From Allosediminivita sp964397775 (GTDB lineage: Bacteria > Pseudomonadota > Alphaproteobacteria > Rhodobacterales > Rhodobacteraceae): a DNA stretch of 64,000 nucleotides. A model generated the notes under the pieces. The model was not told the DNA's origin, ran no database searches, and saw nothing but the letters and a program-made list of their open reading frames with translations. Location: assembly GCA_964397775.1 (NCBI GenBank), contig CAYNKL010000002.1, positions 1-64,000 on the forward strand, in the 5' to 3' direction. Positions 1-7,253 of the stretch are shown piece by piece (position 1 is the first letter of the stretch; every line of letters begins with the position of its first letter). A program made the translations under genes and the position numbers.

Positions 1-93
1 GCTCCGGTTTCTGGAGCGGCCCTTCGAGAATTCGGAGGCGGTGGCCGGTTAGGGCTTTCGCCAATTCGGGCGCGGTGCGCGCCAGGGGCTGCC

Positions 94-150
94 CTAGCTC
101 GCCTGCTCCCGAACTGTTCCGACACCTTTCTCCAATGCTTCTCTAGACAC
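94..150 (-). CDS. possible 18-residue small protein
   Basis: This is a GTG-initiated frame of 18 codons plus TAG, downstream of the queuosine transporter gene on the same strand. I list it only because an unusually long Shine-Dalgarno sequence ends seven bases before the GTG. An in-frame ATG at 186 would give 30 residues with the ribosome-binding motif inside the coding region. I recognise no family. Another minus-strand frame is open from about position 145 to the left edge and contains ELAKALTGHRLRILEG, so the element may instead lead into a gene that lies mostly outside the window. Confidence 0.25.
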   Translation of the reverse strand: MSREALEKGVGTVREQAS

Positions 151-167
151 TGGATCACCTCCTTTCT
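150..167 (-). promoter_or_regulatory. extended Shine-Dalgarno, 18-nt complement of the 16S rRNA 3' tail
   Basis: Read on the minus strand, AGAAAGGAGGTGATCCAG is complementary along its whole length to the usual end of bacterial 16S rRNA (CUGGAUCACCUCCUUUCU). Normal ribosome-binding sites match 4 to 8 bases. The sequence outside these 18 bases does not resemble 16S rRNA, so this is not an rRNA gene fragment of any length. It lies just upstream of a GTG at 150. Confidence 0.45.
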
Positions 168-230
168 CAATGTTGAAACCGTACATTGAAGGTGGCACGG
201 ACATCGCCGTCGTCAAAGCTTTTTTTGCCC

Positions 231-860
231 TCAGGCGGGGGCGGTATGGCCGGTTGCCCGCGCGACGATCAGTCGGAAGGGGACAAGCGCAATCATGGCG
301 AGAGCGAGCTTCACCAGCCAGTCGGCAACGGCGAGCGAGACCCAGAGCGGCACGGCGGGGCCGGCGCCCAGCAGCGGCATCGCCTCGTTCGCCCAGGCGA
401 CGTCGTTTGCGGGCTCGATGAAACTGAGCCAGGCGGAGAAGGCGACGGTGAAGAAGATCGCCGTGTCGAGCGCGGAGCCCACCACCGATGAGGCGAGCGG
501 GGCGCGCCACCATTTGCCGCCGCGCAGGCGGTCGAAGACGGCGACGTCCATGAGCTGGGCCGTCAGGAAGGCCGCGCCCGAGCCGATGGCCACGCGGAGC
601 GTGACGAGTGGGCCGAATTCGCCCTGAATCTGCGTGCCGATGAGCGAGCAGATGACGCCGACGACGAAGCCGGCGAAGACCACCTTGCGGGCGGGGCCGG
701 GACCGTAGAGGCGGTTCATCAGGTCGGTGACGAGGAAGGCGAAGGGATAGGTGAAGGCCCCCCAGGTCAGCCACTGGCCGACGAGGATCTGGACGAGAAT
801 GTTGGAGGCGACCACGATGGCCGCCATGGCAAGTATGCCGGGAATGTGCTGGCGTGTCAT
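231..860 (-). CDS. yhhQ: queuosine precursor transporter (YhhQ/VUT family)
   Basis: This is a 209-residue integral membrane protein of the COG1738 (VUT/YhhQ) family, which imports queuosine precursors such as preQ0 or preQ1 for tRNA modification. About six hydrophobic segments are visible. Family-like features are LVTDLMNRLYGP near residue 45 and AQLMDVAVFDRLR near residue 105. The length is typical. The ATG at 860 has only a weak ribosome-binding site. The gene follows mepA on the same strand after about 95 bases that hold a strong hairpin. Function is inferred from the family; the substrate is not shown by the sequence. Confidence 0.85.
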   Translation of the reverse strand: MTRQHIPGILAMAAIVVASNILVQILVGQWLTWGAFTYPFAFLVTDLMNRLYGPGPARKVVFAGFVVGVICSLIGTQIQGEFGPLVTLRVAIGSGAAFLTAQLMDVAVFDRLRGGKWWRAPLASSVVGSALDTAIFFTVAFSAWLSFIEPANDVAWANEAMPLLGAGPAVPLWVSLAVADWLVKLALAMIALVPFRLIVARATGHTAPA

Positions 861-916
861 GTGAGACCCGTTTTTTGCAAGGTTGCGGGGACTTGGCCCG
901 CCGGGGCGGCGGACCC

Positions 917-941
917 GGGGGCCTTAGCGGCAAATGCCCCC
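917..941 (-). promoter_or_regulatory. GC-rich hairpin in the leader of the queuosine transporter gene
   Basis: GGGGGC and GCCCCC form a six-pair stem around a 13-base loop between mepA and the transporter gene. It is followed on the minus strand by a CCTTGCA-AAAAAC segment close to the start codon, and a perfect palindrome CCTTGCAAGG lies at 943-952. There is no U-tract, so it is not an ordinary terminator. Queuosine transporter genes are sometimes controlled by preQ1 riboswitches, but I could not fit a preQ1-I consensus here. Confidence 0.3.
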
Positions 942-954
942 GCCTTGCAAGGTC

Positions 955-1857
955 TCAGTCCGCCAGAACCGCTGCGCACTGGGCGGGAAGGTCGCCCATG
1001 GTGAGTTCGCGCCGGGGTGAGGGCGCGGGGGCGTTCGGGTCCGGCGGCGGCGGGTTGAGGATGTTGTTCACCCACTCCTGCGCCTGATCGCAGCCGTCGC
1101 CCGGTGGCGGCGGGGCCTGGTTCTCGCAGCCGCGGGCGCCCTCGGGGCAGTTCAGGCGGACGTGGAAGTGGTAGTGGTGGCCCCACCAGGGGCGGATCTT
1201 GCGCAGCCAGGCGCGGTCGCCGGTTTCCTCGTTGCACATGCGGACCTTGGCGCCCGGGAAGACGAAGATGCGGGCGACGCGCGGATCGCTGGCGGCGGCC
1301 TTGAGCAGCTGGTGGTGCTGCGGCGTCCAATTGTCGTTGGTGTAGGCGCCGGAGGCGCGACGGAGCGAGATCGAGGAGATGTTCTCGCGCTCGCTGCGGG
1401 AGAGATTGAGGTTGTCCGCCGGGCGCATCCAGATGTCGGCGTCGAGCCCGACCTGGTGGCTGCGGTGGCCGGTGAGCATGGGACCGCCGCGCGGCTGGCT
1501 CATGTCGCCGACGTAGAGGCCGTTCCAGCCTGGAAGCTGCGCGGCCTTGCGCGAGAGGTCCTGCACGTAATCGATGAGCTCGGGGTGGCCCCAGTTGCGG
1601 TTGCGCGACAGGCGCATGGCCTGCCAGGTGCTGCCCGTTTCGGGAAGCTGCTCGGCCCCCGCAAGACAGCCGCGGGCGTAGCCGCCGAAGGGTTCGGACC
1701 TCTGGGTCGAGGGACGGGCCTCGGCCCCGAAGAGCTGTTTTGCCTCGCGCGTGGAAAGCACGGGGTCGATCGTGACGGTTTCGGCACGTTCGGGCCGGGC
1801 GCCGCAGGCCGCCAGCGTGGCGGTGAGGGCGAGCGCGGCCAGCGCGGATCTGATCAT
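955..1857 (-). CDS. mepA: penicillin-insensitive murein endopeptidase MepA
   Basis: This is a 300-residue LAS-type zinc metallopeptidase that cuts D-Ala-meso-DAP cross-links in peptidoglycan in the periplasm. The N-terminus is a signal sequence ending LAAC, so it may be a lipoprotein, unlike the soluble E. coli enzyme. The metal-site signature is visible as H134 and D141 in SHQVGLDAD and as H230 and H232 in HYHFH. A proline-rich tail follows residue 255. The start at 1857 overlaps the stop of the upstream MFS gene by four bases (ATGA), so the two are translationally coupled. Longer in-frame ORFs that run upstream through the MFS gene are artefacts. Confidence 0.9.
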   Translation of the reverse strand: MIRSALAALALTATLAACGARPERAETVTIDPVLSTREAKQLFGAEARPSTQRSEPFGGYARGCLAGAEQLPETGSTWQAMRLSRNRNWGHPELIDYVQDLSRKAAQLPGWNGLYVGDMSQPRGGPMLTGHRSHQVGLDADIWMRPADNLNLSRSERENISSISLRRASGAYTNDNWTPQHHQLLKAAASDPRVARIFVFPGAKVRMCNEETGDRAWLRKIRPWWGHHYHFHVRLNCPEGARGCENQAPPPPGDGCDQAQEWVNNILNPPPPDPNAPAPSPRRELTMGDLPAQCAAVLAD

Positions 1858-3203
1858 GTTGCCTGCCTCGTGCTTTCTGCACCTTGTGGATGGACCCACG
1901 CTAACAGCACCAACCCCAATGCGAAAAGCCCTACGATGGGGGTGACGCCCACGGATTGCGATCCCGTCAGCGACGTCGTCACGCCGATCATCAGCGGGGC
2001 CAGGAAGGAGGTGGCCTTGCCGGACAGGGCATAGAGACCGAACGCCTCGGTCATGCGGGCGGGATCGGCCTGCCGGACCATCATGGTGCGCGAGGCGGCC
2101 TGCAGCGTGCCGCCGGCCGCGCCGATGAGCGCGCCGAAGGCGAAGAAGGCCAGATCCGGAGCGCCGGAGCCTTCGCCCACTGGAAAGCCGAAGACGCTGG
2201 TCGGCGAGACGGTGACCACGCCGATGCCGACGAGCGCCAGCACGATCACGCTGACGGTGATGACGGGCTTGGGGCCGAAGGCGCTGTCGGCAAGACCGCC
2301 GAGCGCGCTGAAGACGGCGCCCGCGATGATGGCGATGATGCCAAAGATGCCGACCTCGGTCACGGTCCAGCCGAGCACGCCCGAGGCGTAGATGCCGCCG
2401 AAGGCATACATGCCGTTGAGCGCGTCGCGGTAGAACATGCTGGAGGCGAGGTAGGCGAAGAGCGAGCGCTGCGCCGGCAGGCGGCGCAGGGTGCCGCCCA
2501 GATCGGTCAGCGCCTTTCGGACCGCGCCGCGCGGGGCGGGGGCGCTGCGCGGGTCGCGGACCCACAGGAAAAAGGGCACCATGAAGACGGCGTACCAGAT
2601 GGCGGTCAGGGGCCCCACGGCGCGGGTGCCCTCGCGGGCGGCGGGGTCGAGGCCGAGGATGGGCTCGATCCCGATCAGGGTGCGGCCGGTTTCGCCGCTT
2701 TCGGCAAAGAGCGTCAGCATGAGCACCAGCGCCACCAGCCCGCCGCAGTAGCCGAAGGCCCAGCCGTTGCCCGAGATGCGCCCGATCGCCTCGGGCGGAC
2801 CGAGGTCGGGCAGCATGGCGTTGGTGAAGATCGTCGCGAATTCCATCGCGACGAGGCCCAGCGCGAAGAAGAAAAGCGTCTGATAGAGGTCGAAATCCTG
2901 CGGGGATGCGAACCAGAGCATCGCGGCGCTGAGCACGTAGAGGACCGAGAAGATCCGGATCCAGCGCAGCCGGTTCCCGCCGGTGTCGGCCAGCGCCCCG
3001 AGCACGGGGGCAAGCAGGGCGATGGCGACGCCCGCCACGGCGATGCCGAAGCCCCAGGCGGCCTGGGCGCGGCTGCCGTCGCCGATGACCTCGTTCACAT
3101 AGGGCGCGAAGATGAAGGTCAGGAGAAGGGTGTTGTAGGGCTGACTGGCCCAGTCGAAGAAGAACCAGCCCCAGATCCGCTTGCGCAGGACACCATCACT
3201 CAT
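1854..3203 (-). CDS. MFS transporter, UMF1/Atg22-like family
   Basis: This 449-residue protein has about 12 membrane segments and belongs to the bacterial UMF1 family of major facilitators. The family hallmark FFFDWASQPYNTLLL lies at residues 11 to 26. Substrates of this family are poorly known. The chosen ATG at 3203 begins MSDGVLRK; an upstream in-frame ATG at 3254 would add 17 proline- and arginine-containing residues that look non-coding. The gene is coupled to mepA downstream. A role alongside cell-wall recycling is possible but not shown. Confidence 0.85.
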   Translation of the reverse strand: MSDGVLRKRIWGWFFFDWASQPYNTLLLTFIFAPYVNEVIGDGSRAQAAWGFGIAVAGVAIALLAPVLGALADTGGNRLRWIRIFSVLYVLSAAMLWFASPQDFDLYQTLFFFALGLVAMEFATIFTNAMLPDLGPPEAIGRISGNGWAFGYCGGLVALVLMLTLFAESGETGRTLIGIEPILGLDPAAREGTRAVGPLTAIWYAVFMVPFFLWVRDPRSAPAPRGAVRKALTDLGGTLRRLPAQRSLFAYLASSMFYRDALNGMYAFGGIYASGVLGWTVTEVGIFGIIAIIAGAVFSALGGLADSAFGPKPVITVSVIVLALVGIGVVTVSPTSVFGFPVGEGSGAPDLAFFAFGALIGAAGGTLQAASRTMMVRQADPARMTEAFGLYALSGKATSFLAPLMIGVTTSLTGSQSVGVTPIVGLFALGLVLLAWVHPQGAESTRQAT

Positions 3204-3276
3204 CGTCACCCCCTGTTGCGCGCGGATCAAACCCCGGCTGGGCGGCGGGGGCAAGGGGCCTTGGCCTGTCGTGGGG

Positions 3277-3816
3277 TCAGCCCCGGCGCGGCGGCCATGG
3301 GCGCTGGTCCTCGGCAGCGATCCAGGCCCGGACCCAGTCGGGCAGTTCGGGCTGGACCAGCTTGGGGTCGAACTCCTTCATGATCTCGGCCGGGGGCACG
3401 ATACCGTCGCGGCCCACGGCGGCGGTGCGCAGGATCGCCTGGCTCGCGCATTCATCGCTCGTGCGCTTCCACAGGCTCTGCTCGATGTAGACGAAGCGAT
3501 GATCCCAGCCGATGACGCGCGAATAGAGGTCCAGCCGGTCGAACATGCGCACGCGACGGCGGTAGCGGATGGCGGTGCCGGCGACGGTCAGCCCCCAGCC
3601 GCGGCGCTCCAGCACCGAAACAAGCCCCGAGCGCAGCGCAAGCGGGATACGACCCAAATCGTAAAGCGTGAGGGTCCGGCCGTTGTTGAGCTCCTTCCAG
3701 GGGTCGATGTCCCAGGGCCAGCAGATCAGCGAGGAATGGAAGGTCGCCAGCGGCTCCATGCGGGGCGCGCGGCGTGCACGGGCCGCGTGCAGAAAAAGAC
3801 GCAGATACGGATACAT
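3277..3816 (-). CDS. acyl-CoA thioesterase-like hotdog protein
   Basis: This 179-residue protein resembles the 4HBT/THEM6-like hotdog thioesterases common in Rhodobacterales. The stretch DIDPWKELNNGRTLTLYDLGR (about residues 36 to 56) corresponds to the conserved D-x-N-x-H-N-N-Y region of the fold. The start at 3816 is preceded by AAAGGGGG. It is transcribed divergently from yggT. The substrate is unknown; hydrolysis of a short or medium acyl-CoA is a family-based guess. Confidence 0.7.
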   Translation of the reverse strand: MYPYLRLFLHAARARRAPRMEPLATFHSSLICWPWDIDPWKELNNGRTLTLYDLGRIPLALRSGLVSVLERRGWGLTVAGTAIRYRRRVRMFDRLDLYSRVIGWDHRFVYIEQSLWKRTSDECASQAILRTAAVGRDGIVPPAEIMKEFDPKLVQPELPDWVRAWIAAEDQRPWPPRRG

Positions 3817-3960
3817 GAGGCCCCCTTTCGGCAGGGTGGTGCCGCGCAGCGCCCGCCGCGTCAACCAAGACCGTGCGGCAGGGTTGCGCGACGCTGCGGA
3901 ACACCCTAGGTCGGAACGCGGTGTGCACCCTGGCATGCGCCTCGACAGAAGGACCTCACG

Positions 3961-4254
3961 ATGCAGTCGCTCTTCCAGATCCTGATGCTGATCCTCGACC
4001 TGATCTGGTTCATCATCATCGTGCACGTGATCATGAGCTGGCTGATCAACTTCCAGGTCCTGAACGTGCGCCAGCAGTTCGTCGGGCAGATCTGGTACGG
4101 GCTGAACCGTCTTCTGGAACCGGCCTACGACAAGATCCGCAGCATCCTGCCGCCCATGGGCGGACTCGACCTTGCGCCGCTGATCGCGCTGATCCTGGTC
4201 TACGCGCTGCGCATCATCCTGCAGAACAACGCCGGGTTCTTCTACGCCTACTGA
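3961..4254 (+). CDS. yggT: YggT family membrane protein
   Basis: This is a 97-residue protein with two hydrophobic hairpins, residues 3 to 30 and 72 to 90, separated by a short polar loop containing RLLEPAYDKIRSILPPMGGLD. That motif and spacing are typical of YggT, an inner-membrane protein of uncertain role (osmotic stress or cytochrome/division links have been proposed in different bacteria). The AGAAGG ribosome-binding site precedes the ATG. It ends only 14 bases from the convergent photolyase gene. Confidence 0.9.
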   Translation: MQSLFQILMLILDLIWFIIIVHVIMSWLINFQVLNVRQQFVGQIWYGLNRLLEPAYDKIRSILPPMGGLDLAPLIALILVYALRIILQNNAGFFYAY

Positions 4255-4268
4255 GGCGCGCCAGTCTT

Positions 4269-5795
4269 CTAGACCTTGGCGCCCTGCGCCATGCGGTTGA
4301 GGAACCGCTCGGCGCCCTTCAGGATCGTGTCCCGCTTGTCTTCCTTCATGCGGTTCCAGGTGGCGTACATCTGGCCCATGCGCGGATTGCCGGAAAAGCG
4401 GTCCCGGTGGCGGTCGAGGAAGTGCCAGTAGAGCAGGTTGAAGGGGCAGGCATTGTCGCCGGTCTTGTCCTTCACGTCGTAGGCGCAGCCCTTGCAGTAA
4501 TCCGACATCCTGTCGATGTAGTTGCCCGACGAGACGTAGGGTTTCGACGCGATGATGCCGCCGTCGGCGAACTGGCTCATCCCGATCACGTTGGGCGCCT
4601 CGACCCATTCGTAAGCATCGGCGTAGACGCGCAGGTACCAGTCGTGCACCTCGGACGGGTCGATTCCCGCCAGCAGGGCAAAGTTGCCGGTGACCATGAG
4701 GCGCTGGATGTGGTGGGCGTAGGCTTCCTCGCGTGTTTCCGAGACCACCTTCGAGATACAGCGCATGTCGGTCTCGGCCCCCCAGAACATGGGCGGCAGC
4801 GCGCGGGCGTGGCCGAGCGCGTTGCGGGAGGTGTAGTCGGGGCCTTCGCGGAAGTAGATGCCGCGGATGTATTCGCGCCAGCCGATGATCTGGCGGATGA
4901 AGCCCTCGACCGCGTTCAGTGGCGCGTGCCCGTCGCGCCAGGCCTGTTCGGCGGCCCGGCAGACCTCGAGCGGGTCGAGCAGGCCGAGGTGGATGTAGGG
5001 CGAGATCATCGCGTGGTAGAGGAAGCGGTGGTCGCTCAGCATGGCGTCCTGGTAGTCGCCGAAGCTTGGCAGGGTGGTCTTGATGAAATGCGATAGCGCG
5101 CGGCGCGCCTGCCCCTGATCGGTGGCGAACCAGAAGGGGCGCAGGGTGCCGAAGCTGTTGCCGAAGCGGCGCTCGACGAGGTCCAGCACCTCTTCGGTGG
5201 TCTCGTCGGGGGTGAACTGCATGGGGCCGGTTGACGGCATCTCGTCAGGGGCGGGTTTGCGGTTGTCTTGGTCGTAGTTCCACTTGCCGCCCGCGGGGTC
5301 GTCGCCCTCGATCAGCAGGCCGGTCTTGCGGCGCATGTCGCGGTAGAAATACTCCATCCGCAGCGCCTTGCGGCCCTTGGCCCAACCGTCGAAGTCGCGG
5401 TGGGAGGCGATGAAGCGGGTGTCCTCGCGCAGGTGGACGGTGATGGGCGCGTTCTGCAGGGCCTCGATCAGGCGCCATTCGCCGGGTTCGGTGGCGATGA
5501 CCTCGGAGGCGCCGGTTTCCTCGACCCGGCGGAGCAGTTCGCCCACGATGGAGCCCGCGTTGTCGGTGTCGTCGAGCTGCGTGTAGCGGACGTCCCAGCC
5601 GGCATCGCGCAGGCGGGCTGCGTGCTTGCGCATGGCGGCGAAGATCAGGGCGATCTTCTTGGGGTGGTGCTGGACGTAGCTCGCCTCGTCGTCGACCTCG
5701 GCCATGACGACGGTGTCGGTCTGCTTGTCCGCCTCGCGCAGGGCGGCGATGTCCTCGGTCAGCTGGTCGCCGAGCACCAGGATCAGGCGGCTCAC
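4269..5795 (-). CDS. Fe-S cluster photolyase/cryptochrome (FeS-BCP, PhrB/CryB-like)
   Basis: This 508-residue flavoprotein belongs to the iron-sulfur bacterial cryptochrome and photolyase group, whose members repair (6-4) photoproducts (Agrobacterium PhrB) or act in light signalling (Rhodobacter CryB). An antenna domain begins VSRLILVLGDQL. The catalytic helical domain carries QIIGWREYIRG near residue 302. Four cysteines, C346, C434, C437 and C450, sit in MRCIS, YCKGC and NACPF as needed for the 4Fe-4S cluster. The GTG start overlaps the stop of the upstream SDR gene (GTGA). Repair and sensory roles cannot be separated from sequence. Confidence 0.93.
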   Translation of the reverse strand: MSRLILVLGDQLTEDIAALREADKQTDTVVMAEVDDEASYVQHHPKKIALIFAAMRKHAARLRDAGWDVRYTQLDDTDNAGSIVGELLRRVEETGASEVIATEPGEWRLIEALQNAPITVHLREDTRFIASHRDFDGWAKGRKALRMEYFYRDMRRKTGLLIEGDDPAGGKWNYDQDNRKPAPDEMPSTGPMQFTPDETTEEVLDLVERRFGNSFGTLRPFWFATDQGQARRALSHFIKTTLPSFGDYQDAMLSDHRFLYHAMISPYIHLGLLDPLEVCRAAEQAWRDGHAPLNAVEGFIRQIIGWREYIRGIYFREGPDYTSRNALGHARALPPMFWGAETDMRCISKVVSETREEAYAHHIQRLMVTGNFALLAGIDPSEVHDWYLRVYADAYEWVEAPNVIGMSQFADGGIIASKPYVSSGNYIDRMSDYCKGCAYDVKDKTGDNACPFNLLYWHFLDRHRDRFSGNPRMGQMYATWNRMKEDKRDTILKGAERFLNRMAQGAKV

Positions 5796-5931
5796 CAGGG
5801 GATCTTCTTGCCGGCGTAGTCGTAGAAGCCGCCGGTGTGGTCGGGGGTGAGGCTGTCGAGTACGCCGATCAGCCGGTCGGCTGCGGTGTCGGGGTCCACG
5901 GTGGGGTGTCGCGACTGGTAGTCCGCGGTGA
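5792..5931 (-). CDS. short-chain dehydrogenase, 3' end only (cut by assembly gap)
   Basis: Forty-five sense codons and a TGA are readable on the minus strand before the N gap. The peptide ends GGFYDYAGKKIPW, the characteristic C-terminus of C-factor-like SDR oxidoreductases, and HPTVDPDTAADRLIGVLDSL is the usual preceding helix. The stop overlaps the GTG of the photolyase gene, so the two form an operon. The Rossmann domain and catalytic YxxxK are in or beyond the gap, so activity cannot be judged. Confidence 0.75.
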
Positions 5932-6031
5932 NNNNNNNNNNNNNNNNNNNNNNNNNNNNNNNNNNNNNNNNNNNNNNNNNNNNNNNNNNNNNNNNNNNNN
6001 NNNNNNNNNNNNNNNNNNNNNNNNNNNNNNN
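5932..6031. other. assembly gap (100 N)
   Basis: Exactly one hundred N bases, the usual placeholder for a scaffold gap of unknown length. It interrupts the SDR gene on one side and the polysaccharide permease gene on the other. Any frame reading through it, such as a fusion of photolyase and permease, is meaningless. Confidence 0.98.
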
Positions 6032-6836
6032 CGCGGTGATAGCTGCGCAGGAAGAGCAGGCCCGCGGCGGTGAGCAGGAGCGCGGTCCCGTAAACGAAGA
6101 CCGGGCTCACGTAATCGGCGGTGTAGCTGTAGTAGAAGCCGCGCCGCACCTCGCCCGTGATATGCACCAGCGGGTTCAACTCGAGCCAGCCCCGGTAAGG
6201 CTCGGGGATGGCTTCTGGCAGGATGATCACGCCGGAGACGAGAAAGAGCGGGCGGCTGATAACGCCCCAGATGCTGCCCCAGAGGGGGCTTTGAGCGGTC
6301 AGGAGGCTGTTCAGGACGCCCACGCCAAACCCGAGCGCGGCGGCCATGGCATAGCCGTTGAGGACCGCCCCGAGGTCGAGCACGGTGCGCGTGTCGTAAA
6401 GGCCGAGGATCATCAGGAAGAGGAGGTAGCTGACCATTGCGTTGGTCAGGACCGCCAGCCCGAAGCGGGCGATGAGCGCGTCCATGAAGGTCACCCGCGG
6501 GTAGGCCAGCAGCTGCTTGGAGAACTGAATTGCCGTCTGCACCTTGTTTGCGATCATCAGGAAGAAGAAGAAGGGCAGCAGGCCCGTGGCGTAGAAGATC
6601 GCGAAGTTCGAGCCCAAGGGCGGCGAGCGGAAGCCGATGCTGAAGAGCCAGACCATCAGCGCGACGCCCAGCGCCGGTTCGGCCACCGCCCAGAGATAGC
6701 CCCCCGGTGACCGGCCGTAGGTGGTCGACATCTCGCGCAGGATGAGCGCGAAGACGGTGCGCAGGGTAGCGGCACGGGGCACCTGGCGGTGGACGCTGCG
6801 CAACCGGCCCGGCGGGTCGAGTCTTTGTGGCTCCAT
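6032..6836 (-). CDS. kpsM: polysaccharide ABC exporter permease, KpsM/Wzm-like (3' end lost in gap)
   Basis: 268 codons are readable before the gap, close to the full length of this family. It is an ABC-2 type inner-membrane permease for capsule or lipopolysaccharide O-chain export. The early motif RTVFALILREMSTTYGRSPGGYLW and six predicted membrane segments are typical. LNPLVHITGEVRRGFY near residue 225 is the conserved ABC-2 C-terminal region. The ATG at 6836 was chosen because the upstream extension is low-complexity. Its likely partners are the KpsE-like and KpsT-like proteins encoded at 12300-14407, on the opposite strand. Confidence 0.85.
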
Positions 6837-7253
6837 GTCTCTCCAATACCACCTGGGCAGGTCGAGGCCCTCAGATGACGTCCACGCGATCCTTGATCGA
6901 GGCAAGGACGTGGCTGCCGGTTCAGAACGCCGGGGCAAGGTCGCCCCGTCGGTCTGCCCCCGCATGGGCGCGAAGCGCGGGTTCCCCCCAAGACGCCCGA
7001 TACCCGTGTTACCCCCAACTAGGTTTACCAATCCTTAAGCCCTCATCCCGGAAGGCAGGTGCTTCACCTCCGCGGGCCCGATGCCGAGGCGGTCGGCCCT
7101 GCCGATCACGACGTGCGTCCCGCCTTCGCCCGGGGGCCTGACGACCATTAAACATTGCGAAACCTTTGGCCTGATATTGGTGAAACGTAGTTGCCGAATT
7201 GTTGCGAAACGGAAGGGGACAGGCTTGGGACTCCGGACGAAGGGACGCGCATC
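6837..7253. other. divergent intergenic region between kpsM-like gene and GT fusion gene
   Basis: No convincing gene is seen in these 417 bases. A short hairpin CGGGGC-AAGGTC-GCCCCG lies at 6931-6948. AT-rich patches occur at 7016-7040 and 7146-7170, where promoters for the two divergent units would be expected. A TTTA-N7-TTAA element lies at 7024-7038. Confidence 0.6.
7024..7038. promoter_or_regulatory. candidate CtrA-like box (TTTA-N7-TTAA)
   Basis: The core reads TTTACCAATCCTTAA. It fits seven of eight bases of the alphaproteobacterial CtrA motif TTAA-N7-TTAA and sits between the divergent kpsM-like and glycosyltransferase genes. The GGTTTACC start is shared with the elements upstream of motB and rfbF. 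Confidence 0.3.

Noticed and set aside
150..167. possible 16S rRNA 3' end on the plus strand
   Set aside because: Only 18 bases match; the upstream helix 45 sequence is absent, so no rRNA gene is present.
94..933. 279-codon minus-strand frame rich in Arg and Pro
   Set aside because: It overlaps the queuosine transporter gene in another frame and reads as a high-GC shadow; only its last 18 to 30 codons are kept as a low-confidence small ORF.
955..2565. 536-codon frame that would fuse an Arg-rich segment to MepA
   Set aside because: The first 236 codons are antiframe reading of the MFS gene. MepA has its own ATG, signal peptide and ATGA coupling at 1857.
1956..3383. 475-codon plus-strand frame rich in Gly, Asp and Glu
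   Set aside because: It is the complement of the MFS transporter gene; composition is typical of antisense in high-GC DNA.
4269..7031. 920-codon frame joining the ABC permease and photolyase through the N gap
   Set aside because: It reads through 100 undetermined bases. The photolyase has its own GTG at 5795 and an SDR tail lies in between.
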